64,000 nt of DNA from contig NW_003314297.1 in the NCBI RefSeq assembly GCF_000143415.4, forward strand, positions 800,723-864,722. Reading direction: 5' to 3'. This DNA is from Selaginella moellendorffii (Eukaryota; Streptophyta; Lycopodiopsida; Selaginellales; Selaginellaceae). The notes below the pieces were generated by a model. The model was given only the letters and a program-made list of their open reading frames with translations. It was not told the origin of the DNA and ran no database searches. Positions 43,051 to 54,094 of the stretch are shown here, one piece after another. The translations under genes were made by a program, and so were the position numbers. Within the stretch, counting starts at the first letter, position 1. The number at the start of each line of letters is the position of its first letter.

Positions 43051-43189
43051 TGTTGTGGTGTAAAAAGGGATGGACATAACACTCATGAGCTCGTTCATTG
43101 TGTTCCGACTCTTTTTACACGACTCAAGGGACATGACTCATGACCACGTGGACATGCCACGTCAGCTGATCGAGACTGACATCTCGACA
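43051..43189 (-). repeat. Copia 5' LTR
   Basis: 139 bp with TG...CA ends, directly followed (minus strand) by the TGGTATCGGATT primer-binding site. Confidence 0.88.
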
Positions 43190-43782
43190 GCCGGTACGTG
43201 CTCGGCTCCAAATCCCACTGCAAGACCGTGAGAGCCTCCACCAGGCTCACATCTCGCTCCTTGGAGGCCTCGATGCACCACAAGATCATCCCCAGCACAC
43301 GGACAAGGCTGTTGTCTCTTCGCACCTGGAAGATCCCACACGGATACGCAGCTCCAGCCCCTGTGAACTGGAACTCTCCACTGTAAACTGGCAAGAAGTT
43401 CCTCTCCTCTCCTGGAGCGCACACCGAGCAAGCCATGTCGTCCACCATGATGGTTTGCTCCATGTTCACCTCGATCGCCATGGGGAGATCCCGGAGTCTT
43501 GAGCACTGTGAATCCGTCCACCCGGTAGAGATGGTTCTGCGAGAAGACACTGCAATCCTTGAGGCCTCCTGCTGTGCATGCTGGGAAAATGTCGGCCAGG
43601 AGGCTTGCAACGAGCAGCGAGTTTCGCGATTCCAGGACGAAGCTGAAGAAGCTGACGCTCATACCTGGGATTTGGCTGAGCGTGAGTAGAAACTCGCGGC
43701 ATCCATGCAGCGGCGCGTAGGAATCGCCACCGGCAGAGTGTTTGCCGCCGCGATCGAGGCGAACAAGCGTCCGGTCGAGGTC
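43190..43782 (-). pseudogene. FCP1/NIF-like HAD phosphatase copy 2, 5' part
   Basis: N-terminal half with LLDLDRTLVRLD and TIMVDDMACSV. The start codon has been lost: a deletion removed the MQV codons, leaving CTCTTGGACCTCGAC right after the leader. A 2-bp net deletion near 43,497 also shifts the frame after GFTV. So it was probably dead before, or regardless of, the Copia insertion. Confidence 0.8.
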
Positions 43783-43799
43783 CAAGAGCCTCAATAACC

Positions 43800-44574
43800 C
43801 TAGAATTTTTATTATTTTAGGATGTTAGACGGCGAGGGTATTGGATGAGAAGCAAAGAGCTTTGGGCAAGCCTATGCCCAACATAAGAGAGAGACGAAAG
43901 GAGAAATGGCAAAAGAAGCTTCTCATCGCCCACCAGACTTCTGGAGAAAAGACCCCTCGTTCCAAATCCATTCTCACTCTTCCACTGGCTGGAGTTACAC
44001 ACTGAGCAATATTCTTCAAAATACCCACTCATTATTTTTTTCTTGCCTTTGTCCTTTGAAAAGACCTTTTGAACTGTAGCCTCTCCGATCACCAATCTGC
44101 TAGTTTATATTGATCTCAACATGGAATAGATTTAGAGATTCTCATCCTGTAAACATTTTTTCACTGTAGCTAAATAGAAGTTAGAAGGGCAAATCATAGT
44201 AAAGCTTGAGAAATAGAGTGTTAAGGGTACATGTTTTAGGGTTTGGAACAGCTCCCTCAATTGTGAAAAGACAGAAGACTATGTATTGTCTACGTTCTTC
44301 TAATGCCAACTTTAGTTACAACCCATTTAGTTGCCATGTAAATGATATCAACAATTTAAAATTTGAAGTTTAAAGGAACAAAATAATTGTCTAATGTTGC
44401 TGTTTATGAATTAAGTTGAGTGTGGTCTGAATGTTTTTTATTTTCTAGAGAAAGGAAAATCAAATTATTGAGGCAAAGAGAAATGCAAGTGAATGAAAAC
44501 TAAAGCCTTATTTCAAATCCTAATTAACACCTAATATATGAATAATTTGGTGAACAAAAATTTAATGAAGAATT
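43800..44574. repeat. AT-rich spacer, unit 2, left part
   Basis: Homologous to 32,400-33,200 (HAD upstream region, then AT-rich). No gene seen. It is cut by the Gypsy insertion and continues at 49,562. Confidence 0.75.
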
Positions 44575-44749
44575 TGTGAGTGCATGGAATATGGAACAGG
44601 AATACAGAAATGTGCATATCAATTAGCCCAAAAACCCTAGCTTATATACAGGAGCGAGTTGTCCGGATTGAAACTAATCCGACGGCTACCAAAATCCCAC
44701 TACGCTAATATTAGTATATGGCATCGTAGCCATACACTTGGCCCTCACA
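44575..44749 (-). repeat. Gypsy 3' LTR
   Basis: 175 bp, TGTGAGTGCATGGAATATGG to TTGGCCCTCACA on the plus strand; pairs with the LTR at 49,387. Confidence 0.92.
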
Positions 44750-44897
44750 TCATCCCCTCCTTTCGGAATAATGGAAGGCCGTCAGGGTTCTCTTGTAGAC
44801 AGGCCGGGATCTGGAGGAATGTCAGGAGGAGCATCGGCAGATCTGTAGACGGTATTAACTGCTCCTGATCCCTTTGTATGAAGTGTTTTAACCACTG

Positions 44898-45522
44898 CAC
44901 ATGAGCGGATTCTTTCGGATAATGGTCCTGCATTTATAGTTAAGGTATTTCATGTTTTGACATCTCGGTTGGGGATACGCCACACTTTTACGAGTGCTTA
45001 TCATCCACAATCAGACGGTCTGGTGGAACGGCTCGTTCAGACATTCAAAGGGATGATTGCGAAGTATGTGAACTTTCAGCATTCGGATTGGGATGGTTAT
45101 TTGCCGTCTCTTCGGTATGCCTATGTCACAGGGGTGCAGAGTTCTGTTGGTGCTTCACCATATAAACTTTTATATGGTCATGATCCAATATTACCAACAG
45201 AGCTGGGTTTACCTTTGCGATTGCCACGAGCTCCTGATACTAGGTCATGGGATCAATATTTGACAAGCATTCTTCCACTTGTCCGAGCAGAGTCTGCTGA
45301 ACACTTAGGCCGCGTACAAATGGGACAACAACGGCGCTACAATTCCCATCATCGTCCACCTGCGGAGTACAAAGTGGATGATTTGGTGTTAGTCCATTTT
45401 CCCCATCTTACGGTACGTGGTTTATCTAAGGGGCTCCTTGCGCAATGGAAAGGACCGTATCGGGTGTTGCGGCAAGTTGGACCACAAGTTTATGAGGTTC
45501 GGCATGACGTTCAGCCTGGACA
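44898..45522 (+). pseudogene. Gypsy integrase, C-terminal part, inverted within the element
   Basis: Reads on the plus strand, opposite to the rest of the element: HERILSDNGPAFIVKVFHVL, YHPQSDGLVERLVQTFKG (third catalytic Glu), the Gypsy C-terminal domain (VDDLVLVHFP, KGPYRVLRQVGPQVYEV). It is the exact continuation of the minus-strand N-terminal part, so a segment of about 0.63 kb was flipped. The open frame runs on to 45,619 only through antisense sequence. Confidence 0.9.
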
Positions 45523-46059
45523 AGTATGCTGGAACACCACTCGATTGAGGAGGAAGTATCCAACACCAGTTGCAGAGGCACTAGCAAGAGCACCAACTTC
45601 CACCCAACGAGTCAAATAGTCAGAAGCAATAATAACATACTCATTGCCAGCAGTCGATCGTGGAAAAGGTCCCATAAGATCAAATGCCACCAACTCAAAC
45701 GGACGAGAAACTGCAATTGACTCCAACTGTCCTTCTGCAGCATAAGGGGGAGTATTACGAGCTTGGCACCAAACGCAGCTACGCACATACCGGATAATAT
45801 CACGTCGCATCTCTGGCCAATAGAAAGATCTACGCAGCTTCTCGGTGACACGACGGTGTCCCATATGCCCACCTAGAATAGGAGAATCATGGTAGGCATG
45901 GAGAAACCGCGGAATAAACACCGAAGGCACCACCAGCCGTAAATGATCATCAGGATCCATCCCCATAAAATAAAGAAGGCCATCTTCAAGACGATATTGA
46001 GAATGTAAATGCCGGAAAGGCAAGTCATCAGCAAGTGATGCAGGATTCTCAAACCCATC
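45515..46059 (-). pseudogene. Gypsy integrase, N-terminal part
   Basis: Continues from pol after the TGA. Zinc-binding H2C2 region: HMGHRRVTEKLRRSFYWPEM, then RSCVWCQARN. Integrase core: ELVAFDLMGPFPRSTAGNEY and ASDYLTRWVEV. It stops at FLLNRVVFQH, where the inverted segment begins. Confidence 0.88.
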
Positions 46060-48357
46060 TCAAAGCCTTCGAATCCACGGCTCAATCTTTTGAGCCTCGC
46101 GAACCTCATCAAGAGAAGGTAGATCTTGCTCTGCACCCTGTGGACACTGAACGTCAAGGACAGCAACCGCCGACGGCATAGAATCCTCATCTAGAAAATC
46201 CATAGATGCTGGAACAACAGGTTCGTCAGAAACATGAGAAGTGAGTGGAGAAGGAAGAGGAGCTCGAGAAAGGGCATCAGCATCAGCCATAGAACTCCCT
46301 GGGCGATGAACAACATCGAAATCATATATCTGAAGCTTCAAAGCCCATCGAGCCGTACGACCAACCAAGTTCTTCCGCTTCAATAATGAAGTAACAGCAG
46401 CATGGTCACCTTCAAGTAACGTCCGAGAACCATGTAGATATGCATGAAGTTTCTTGAAACCCCAGACTACTGCTAAACACTCCTTCTCCGTCGTGGAGTA
46501 GTTCATCTCCGCTGGTTGTAATGTACGGCTTATGTATGCAATGGGATGGCGCTGACCAGGCACACTCGAGCTCTCTTGCATCAACACACCTCCAAGACCA
46601 ATGTCAGAAGCATCCACGCGCAAAATAAAAGGTCGAGTGTAGTCAAGATATGCCAAAACCGGAGGAGTCGTCAATAGCTCTTTGAGATTCACGAACACCC
46701 GCTCACAATCCGGAGACCAGATGAAAGATGACGTTGATGACTTCAGCAACGCTCGCAATGGTGTAGTGCGATCGGGAAGATGATCCATAAAACGACCGAG
46801 ATACTGCACCTTACCCAAAAAGCGCTGCACATCATTCACACACTTCGAAGTAGGGAACTTTAGAATAGCCACAAGTTTGTTAGGATCAACTTGCAAACCC
46901 TCACGAGAAATACGATACCCAAGATAAGTTGTGTCCTTGGACCCAAACACGCACTTTGACCGCTTTAGCTTTAAACCATCGTCGCGTAGCCGATCCAACA
47001 CTTTACAAACATCACGAACGTGCTCCTCCCACGTCCCCTCCGAGTGGATCAAGACATCATCAATGAAGTCAGCCGTCACCTCCGGCATATCGCAAAGAAC
47101 CTCGTCCATCATCCGTTGAAAAGTTGCTGGAGCATTGTTCAAACCAAACGGCATCACCAAGAACTCGTACAAACCAAATGGTGTACAAAAAGCAGTTTTA
47201 GGAATATCTTCTTCGGCCATCGGTACTTGCCAATACCCAGAAGCAAGATCTAGCTTGGTGAACCAACGACTTCGCCCCAGATGATCCAAGAGATCAGCAG
47301 TGTGAGGAAGAGGGTACACGTCCGGGATCGTCACTTCATTTAACGGACGATAGTCGATGCAGAAACGAATACTCCCATCAGGCTTCATCACAAGATGAGG
47401 TTCACATGCCCAAGGACTCCACGACTTCCGGATAACACCCTTCTCCAACATCTCCTTGACGTTTGCACGTAAAATCTTGATCTCTTTGGGTGACCGACGA
47501 CGAACAGGAACCTTGATTGGATGAGCATCCCCAGTTGGAATGGGATGACGTGTGGCAATCTTGGCCCCAGACGATAGGTCAAATTCAAAGAGATCAGAAT
47601 ACTCCTTCATGAGCTGGTCAATAGCTGCAGCACAAAGATCATCGGAGGGATCGAAAAAGGGAAGAGCAGAACAAGATGGAAACACAAGAGGAAATAGTGG
47701 GGGAACAAAAGTAATGGAAGCAAAGGTAAAAGGAAAGGGACGAAGAGGTACAGAAGTGAGAGGAATGGATGAAACATAAGGAAGTATGAGACAAGGGGGA
47801 GAAGCCTTAAAGTCACACTTGGCATGATTGTGCTGCAACCAATCTATACCAAGAATGAGGTCAAAAGCTTGACTCGGCACCACCTGCAACGACTGCAACT
47901 CAAGCTTAAGATCGCCCACACGCACAATCAGGTCCGCCTCATCTCGTGCATATGCATGTGTACGGCCATTGCCATAAAGAATGAAAACTGAATCCGCCGC
48001 ACGACGCAAGTGTAGACGACAACGTGTGGCAACAGGTCGAGCAATAGAAGATAAACTCGAACCTGTATCAACCAACACGGAGAGAAGAATAGGAGACCTC
48101 TTGTTATAAAAACGAGCTTGGAAAGTAAACACTGGATGAACCGGTGCCGAGTGAACCCCTTGATGATACTCCCGAAAGAAAGATGGAGGGGTCACTAACT
48201 TATTCGCGCAAGGTCCCTCCATTACTCGTGCGACTCTTCGTTTCCCGAATGCACCTCGGTATCTAAACCTTCCACCGCAGCAGCACCAACGGGACGTTGT
48301 TGACGCCAAGGTCTCCACCCAGGAAATGGAGGTCGCCAATCCGGAAAGCGCCGACAA
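46060..48357 (-). CDS. Gypsy Pol: protease, reverse transcriptase, RNase H
   Basis: 765 codons. The aspartic protease motif is VDTGSSLSSIARPV. The reverse transcriptase has IRFCIDYRPLNEVTIPD, SGYWQVPMAEEDIPKTAF and the catalytic F-I-D-D-V-L box. RNase H has FILRVDASDIGLGGVLMQ and LHAYLHGSRTLLEGDHAAV. The frame closes at a single in-frame TGA (46,060-46,062) just before the integrase, which continues in the same frame; a CGA-to-TGA change is the simplest explanation. Confidence 0.9.
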   Translation of the reverse strand: MSALSGLATSISWVETLASTTSRWCCCGGRFRYRGAFGKRRVARVMEGPCANKLVTPPSFFREYHQGVHSAPVHPVFTFQARFYNKRSPILLSVLVDTGSSLSSIARPVATRCRLHLRRAADSVFILYGNGRTHAYARDEADLIVRVGDLKLELQSLQVVPSQAFDLILGIDWLQHNHAKCDFKASPPCLILPYVSSIPLTSVPLRPFPFTFASITFVPPLFPLVFPSCSALPFFDPSDDLCAAAIDQLMKEYSDLFEFDLSSGAKIATRHPIPTGDAHPIKVPVRRRSPKEIKILRANVKEMLEKGVIRKSWSPWACEPHLVMKPDGSIRFCIDYRPLNEVTIPDVYPLPHTADLLDHLGRSRWFTKLDLASGYWQVPMAEEDIPKTAFCTPFGLYEFLVMPFGLNNAPATFQRMMDEVLCDMPEVTADFIDDVLIHSEGTWEEHVRDVCKVLDRLRDDGLKLKRSKCVFGSKDTTYLGYRISREGLQVDPNKLVAILKFPTSKCVNDVQRFLGKVQYLGRFMDHLPDRTTPLRALLKSSTSSFIWSPDCERVFVNLKELLTTPPVLAYLDYTRPFILRVDASDIGLGGVLMQESSSVPGQRHPIAYISRTLQPAEMNYSTTEKECLAVVWGFKKLHAYLHGSRTLLEGDHAAVTSLLKRKNLVGRTARWALKLQIYDFDVVHRPGSSMADADALSRAPLPSPLTSHVSDEPVVPASMDFLDEDSMPSAVAVLDVQCPQGAEQDLPSLDEVREAQKIEPWIRRL

Positions 48358-49154
48358 CGCCGATAAGTATGACCAACTTCATCACACGCCCAGCAGCGAA
48401 CATCACGGCCACGACCACATCCTCGCCCTTGTCCTTGGACTCGAGTAGCAGCAGCATCAACCTCCATGGGAATAGGACCATCACTCATAAGAAGTGGAGC
48501 TGAAGGACATGTAGCAAGAAGTGGAAGAGGCGACGTCTCATAACGTTGTGCCAAGCGAAGAGCATCATCAAGGGTGGCAGGAGCAAGTGCATGCACAAGG
48601 CCAACAAGATCTTGACGAAGTGCTGGCCACAACATTCCTAGCTTGATCCGCTCCGATATATTAGGCTCCGCACGAAGCAAAAGACTTCGGAAACGAACGC
48701 CAAATTGCATCACCGACTCAGATGGCCCTTGGCGAAGATGATGCAATTGTTGGAAGGCATCGTCACAATCGTCGGCATGTCCGAAAGCACATTTGAAGAC
48801 GTCCGGAAGAACACTCCAATCCCCACGAGTGGCCGCACTCAATCCATTGTACCACTGTAACACCATCCCTTGGAGACACGTGGGAAACTCACGCAAACGT
48901 CGAGCATCATTCCAAGAATGATATGTGGCAATCACCGTGAAGTGATCGAACCAATGGTACACATTATCCCCAGGATTCCCACGAATGAACTCCGGCCGAA
49001 CGCGAGGATTGGCACCAAGAGCAGGAGGAGTTGGAACACGTCCCGTGAATGCTGCCATCAATTGAGTTTGGTTGTTCAATTGCAAGCGTATAGCATCAAG
49101 CAATTGAACCAACTGCTGCTCTAGAGTCAAAGGAGGAAATTGCGGATCGGCCAT
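48222..49154 (-). CDS. Gypsy Gag
   Basis: About 310 codons from the likely start MADPQFPPLTLEQQLVQLLD; the open frame extends further upstream without a better ATG. Contains a retrotransposon Gag core (VYHWFDHFTVIATYHSWNDA, LQGMVLQWYNGL) and a C-terminal zinc knuckle C-x2-C-x4-H-x4-C (CWACDEVGHTYRRC). It overlaps pol by about 135 bp in a different frame, so pol would need ribosomal frameshifting. Confidence 0.88.
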   Translation of the reverse strand: MADPQFPPLTLEQQLVQLLDAIRLQLNNQTQLMAAFTGRVPTPPALGANPRVRPEFIRGNPGDNVYHWFDHFTVIATYHSWNDARRLREFPTCLQGMVLQWYNGLSAATRGDWSVLPDVFKCAFGHADDCDDAFQQLHHLRQGPSESVMQFGVRFRSLLLRAEPNISERIKLGMLWPALRQDLVGLVHALAPATLDDALRLAQRYETSPLPLLATCPSAPLLMSDGPIPMEVDAAATRVQGQGRGCGRGRDVRCWACDEVGHTYRRCRRFPDWRPPFPGWRPWRQQRPVGAAAVEGLDTEVHSGNEESHE

Positions 49155-49386
49155 GAAGATGAACGAAAAAGAAAGAGCAAAAGAAGAGAAATGACAAAAG
49201 CTGGAAAGAAATGGTAGATCTATACAATGCAAAAAGCTAAATCTAAACCAAAATCCTGAAAGAAAAGAACAAAAGAAAGGAAATGGAAAAAGCTAAATCT
49301 AGACGATACAAAAGCTAGATCTAAACCGAAATCCCAAATCCAAGCACTCCCCAGGGACAATCAAAGGTACCCCTCACCTCCACCAA

Positions 49387-49561
49387 TGTGAGCGCATGGA
49401 ATATGGAACGGGAATACAGAAATGTGCATATCAATTAGCCCAAAAACCTTAGCTTATATACAGGAGCGAGTGGTCCAGATTGAAACCAATCCGACGGCTA
49501 CCAAAATCCCACTACGCTAATATTAGTATACGGCATCGTAGCCGTACACTTGGCCCTCACA
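49387..49561 (-). repeat. Gypsy 5' LTR
   Basis: 175 bp, TGTGAGCGCATGGAATATGG to TTGGCCCTCACA on the plus strand, followed by target AATT. Confidence 0.92.
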
Positions 49562-52500
49562 AATTGAATTTAAATTAGTGAATAAAAAAATAGATATCGT
49601 AGCTGTACACTTGGCCCTCACAATATGTGTTTAGAGTTTCTCATAAATTCTCTAATAGTATTTTGAAGTTTTTCCATGATTAAAACACTTTTTTCATTTT
49701 AAAATAATAATCACTATTTTCTATTTTACTTTTGCCTTTGGTTTTCTTCAAGATAATTGTTTTGTCTTCATCCAATTAGTCAGCTTTTTTGTCTCTATTC
49801 TCCATTAAGTCAACTATAATTCTAATAAATCCATTATAATATGCTTTGTGACATTTAGTTTTTGAAAAAGTACTTATTCATTTTTTTAATCTTATCTTAC
49901 CTCAATGTTACAATTAAAAAAATTAGAAATAGAGATACACACATATATTTTTTATTTCCACTTATCTTAGCTCAATGTTACAATAAAAACTTAGAAATAG
50001 AGATACACACATATATTTATTTCTTCCAGCAATTTATTTTTTTCTAAGATATTATCAAAATTAGGGAAAAATTTGACAACAAATAAATTCTCTTGTACTT
50101 GGGGAGTATTTTTGAAAAATCCCTTAATATCTTAATTTGAATATATTAAATTTTTTATCCACTTTTGATATTGTTTTTATCTTTACTACTTATACTATTT
50201 TCTTAACAAGTGGGGTTACTACTCAATCTAAATTGTGGAAGAGAGAAATAAATCAAAAATAAAGTTTCAAAAAATAAAAAAGCTTTAACAAGAAAGCAAA
50301 AAGAAGAAGCCTCAACTACCAGTTAAAAGGGCTAAACTAATGGTTAAGAGAGTGAGATAAACTATTAAAGAACCTATTGAATTTGGTTGTGAGAATGGGA
50401 TAAATTACAATAAAATTTATCAAGAAAGTAGGTTAAATTTTTGAGAATTTGGTAGTGAACTAAATCTTTCATGAAAGAATGGTATAAAATCTTGGTGCAT
50501 TAGATGAGGGTAACAAAAAAAAACTTTCACAATAGCTATATTCAATAAAAAATTTAAAACATCAAGTAGATTTAGAGAGGGAGGAATAAATAATAATTTT
50601 TTTTTCATTTTAAAAAGTTTTTTCCCTATTTTTTGGCACTAGTGACTACTTAGTAAATATTGTTTACTTATATAGCAATTTTTATTACATAACAATTGGT
50701 TAAAAAAACATTAAATTTGAAGGTGTAGGATCAAGCAACTTGAGACATCAAGATGCATGAAACCAAAATAATGACACTGAACACTTCTATCCTCCTATCA
50801 CAAATCTTCAATACATGGCCTATTTGTTTTCAGGAACTTAGCCTTAGATGGAGGAGAAAACACATACATCCCCAATACAGTTCCACTGTATAGAAAGTTA
50901 TACTTCAGCAAGCCAATTGTAGATTTTCTAGCTCAAGCACTAAGCCTTCTATTGTTACCACCTTTTCTCAAGTTAGGTGCCAATTTTCTAATGGAGTGAA
51001 CTTTGCATTTCCTAGGGTAGGCATATTAGATGAAACAAATGCCCTTCAAGCATGTATCCATCTTCTATAGTTGGTTTTGATTCTTTTTAACATCAGAAAT
51101 GATAACAAAAAGGAGAAGGGTTTGGAATAGCTTTTTGAGGAATTCTGTGGCTTTGTTTAGCATGATCAAAGTTACTCAACAATATCAGCACAAAGTGGGA
51201 ACACCAATTTAATTTTACAGAAATCATTACTTCTGTGGAATCATACAAAATTGTTTAGAATTTTGTTGTGAAAGTCACAATGATTGTTATGACTTGAATG
51301 TTGCTCCATCTCTTATTATAGTAATTAAGTTGAGAAATCCTTAAAAATATCATACACAAATATGATAATACATCATTCCATTCATATTAACATGTTTATA
51401 TGAATCTAGGTTTCAAAGAGGCAGATAGTGGTAGACTTTTTGATGTAGTTGAGTTTTATAAGAATGCTATTGAAACAAAACCACAAAAATATATATGCTA
51501 ACAGTCCTAAGGATTATTTAATGACTATTTTACCATGGAAAGGAAAAGTGAGATCCTGTAGAGTGATGTTTTAGAATATTAAAATGTGCTAAAGTACTTT
51601 TGATATGAATTTATCAATTTCTTTTTTCAAATAATTATTCTAGATCCCACTTTTAACTAAATTCTATTAAGAGAATTAATTTTTTAAAAAATGCTAAGTT
51701 CTCTTTAAAACATTTTAACATCCAAGTAATATAAAAAATTTTACTAACCTTTGGCTTTCCACATCAATGTAAAGTGGCACATTGGTTTGTGATGGTCATT
51801 GGACAATGTTGACAATGATAGGCATTGCTACACTCGTTTTTTTAACGAGCTGTTTATGCATGATGCACAAATGAATAGTTATCACATCTATCTCCCAAAC
51901 CAGACCCTGGATTCACAGAAGAAGAGATCTTAAGGTGATCATATCACAAGAGTTTGTGTTTCTTTATATGGAATAGCTAGGTATAGAATTTATTTATACT
52001 AATAAAGATAAAAATGTTTTTAGATTGTGAGTGCAATGGAATATGGAAAGAGAATACAAAAAATGTGTATATCAATTAGCCCAAAAACCTAGCTTATATA
52101 TAATAGTGAGTGGTCAAGATTGAAGTTAATCTAACAATTACTAAAATTTTACTACATTAATATACGGCATTATAGCTATACACTTGGACCTCACATCACT
52201 CCCTCTTCACAGAATGATGGAAGACCATCAGAGTTCTCTCATGGATGGGTTGGGATTTGGAGGAACATCAAGAAGAGGCATTGGTAGAATTGTAGATGGT
52301 GCCAATTATTCCTGATCCCTTTATACAAAACGTTTTAATTACTATATCTGCATAATTTCTGGAGGATCGACTTGTTAAATGTCATGTTGAACTTTATAAA
52401 CTTTCAATTCAACTTGTTGTAACACTTTATATAGACCTTTCTATTGAGCAAGGAGCCTTTTAGATAAACCGTATACCATAATATTGGGAAAACAAATTAA

Positions 52501-52940
52501 CATCAATTCATTCACTTTGTATTCTGTAGATGAATGATGATGGGAGTTGTATTATTGTTGTTATCTCACTTGTACACAGCCCAGGTGTTTGGCAGACTTT
52601 GCTCAAACAAGTGGAAGAATGCTCATCAAATACTAATCCCACAACCTAGTATCAGCAACCCACAGCAATCGCAAAGGTAAACCCAACTTTGTTAGTAGCA
52701 TTAAATCATAACAATATAAAAGTTTATATAGTGAAGCACCAATAAAACTTTATACCTTTATAACATACGCATACTAAAGAAACGACAAATAACCATCTCA
52801 ATGTGAATGCTGAAAGTTCACATACTTCACGATCATCTTTTTGAAAGTTTAAATCCTTCCACCAAACTATTTGATTGTGGATGGTAAACACTTGTGAAAG
52901 TGTGGTGTATCCCCAACTAAGACGTTAAATCACGTCTTGA
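49562..52940. repeat. AT-rich spacer, unit 2, right part
   Basis: Homologous to 33,190-37,788 but lacking the TRIM-like element, the Cassandra-like LTR and the right arm of the inverted repeat. It includes the 27-bp LTR-end fragment (49,596-49,622), a fragment MNLGFKEADSGRLFDVVEFY-like (about 51,403) with an early stop, and an old Gypsy LTR at 52,026-52,195 plus internal remnant. Confidence 0.75.
52026..52195 (-). repeat. Old Gypsy LTR, spacer 2
   Basis: TGTGAGTGCAATGGAATATGG-type start and ACTTGGACCTCACA end; diverged sister of 36,734-36,909 and 60,121-60,296. Confidence 0.78.
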
Positions 52941-53660
52941 TTTTCATGGTCAAATGGAAGAAATACTAACTGGAGGTGGCCACTTTCAGCTCTTACACGC
53001 TCAAAGCCTTGAAGTTACTTTTGTCCATGGCCTGACAGCTTGTCTATATGATAATCACTGAACTGTAGCAGAGAGACACTTACGTCAGATAAAAGCTCAA
53101 GAACTCTATCCTGACTTTCCTTGACTTGGGATTCAGAAAAGCTTTCCAGCTTCTTGACATTGCCAAGAGGATTGAAGAGCTCATAGACATCCTGCAATGT
53201 TCTTTCAATGAAAGAGAAGAAAACTTGAAACAGTAGACCAGATGCTGTAGCTTACAGTGAGATTCTCTTGTCTAGAGCGATACTGCAAGGCAATTATTTG
53301 CTCCAGCTTGTCACAAAGCAGCAGAAAATCATCCCAATGCGCTGAAAAGGCAAGGGGTCTTATAAACCAAAATGCTACGCAATCTAGTACCCTGACCGAT
53401 AAGAAGAACAGAGCTTGGAGATGAGCTCCTTCTTGGGAATCTCAATCACAATCTCCAGCTTGAGGCGGATGCTGTGGTCCTCCACTCGCAGTTCGATCTC
53501 CGACCTGTCCCTGTGACAAGAAGCACAATCAGGGGCGGACGAGAAAGATGAAAGAATCAAACATACGCAGTGTACTTACATTGCTTTGGCAAGAATAGAG
53601 GGAGGGCGCCTCCGCCCAGCTGCATTTTGTTCGCGGCAACACCATCGCTTTGCTTGCTGC
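52940..53660 (-). pseudogene. Truncated DUF3754 copy, unit 3 (exons 1-5 only)
   Basis: Same limits as the unit 2 copy. Exon 4 is complete here (DVYELFNPLGNVKKLESFSE). Exon 2 has lost two bases near 53,403 (GATAAGAAG for GATAATGGAAG), which shifts its frame. It lacks all exons after the fifth. Joined at its 3' side to old Gypsy sequence, as in units 2 and 4. Confidence 0.83.
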
Positions 53661-54094
53661 CAACTCGTGAATCTCCTCCTTGCGGATCAAGGAAGAAAAT
53701 AAAAAATATTAGGGCTCTACATTTGAGTTAGTGACGTGGATTAGGGCATGCGAGGTGGGCCCGTTAAGGGTAACTAGCTGTTTCTCGAATATGCTTACTT
53801 TAATACCCTTTCTATTATTAGGCGCCCTTACCCTAACCCTAACCCTTCTAACCCTTAAGCATGACGTCACGGTCAATGTCCGCTGTGCAAAATTCAGAGT
53901 TGGTTGGCTTCGTAAGTTGGACATATTTTCTGGACATAATGCGAGTGCTCAAAGAGCTTCTTGTCGTCAAGCTCCACATAAGCCAAAATTTTCTCCTTGC
54001 AAAACAGGTTTCGCACGCGCAACGTAGTCTTCAAATAAATTACAGCCAGGGGACTCTGTTCCTCGTCTCCATTGATCGCAGGAACTCAGTCCGA

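Larger units (their letters stand above)
40878..43189 (-). mobile_element. Ty1/Copia retrotransposon, internally deleted, inserted in HAD copy 2
   Basis: 2.3 kb with LTRs at both ends. The right (5') LTR, 43,051-43,189, is 139 bp; the left (3') LTR, 40,878-40,993, is 116 bp. Each begins TGTCGAGATGTCAGTCTCG and ends ACA on the coding strand. The primer-binding site TGGTATCGGATT follows the 5' LTR and a purine run (CCAGAGTGGGAG) precedes the 3' LTR. Gag, protease and part of integrase are present, the reverse transcriptase is absent, and the RNase H tail remains. No target duplication is seen. Confidence 0.92.
44575..49561 (-). mobile_element. Ty3/Gypsy retrotransposon, about 5 kb, with 4-bp TSD and internal inversion
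   Basis: LTRs of 175 bp at 44,575-44,749 and 49,387-49,561 (TGTGAG...CTCACA), flanked by AATT on both sides; spacers 1 and 3 show the empty site GAAGAATTGAATTT. Coding is on the minus strand: gag (49,154-48,222), protease-RT-RNase H (48,357-46,060), then integrase, which is split by an inversion (44,898 to about 45,522). By eye the LTRs differ at about 8 of 175 positions, mostly transitions. The polypurine tract AAAGGAGGGGATGA adjoins the 3' LTR. Confidence 0.93.

Noticed and set aside
43162-43794. HAD copy 2 frame beginning MRLLDLDRTL as an intact start
   Set aside because: The first codon is TTG, not ATG; the true ATG and neighbouring codons were deleted.
45525-45720. Continuation of the plus-strand integrase frame past 45,522
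   Set aside because: From the inversion breakpoint on, it is antisense to the minus-strand integrase, so the tail is not real integrase sequence.
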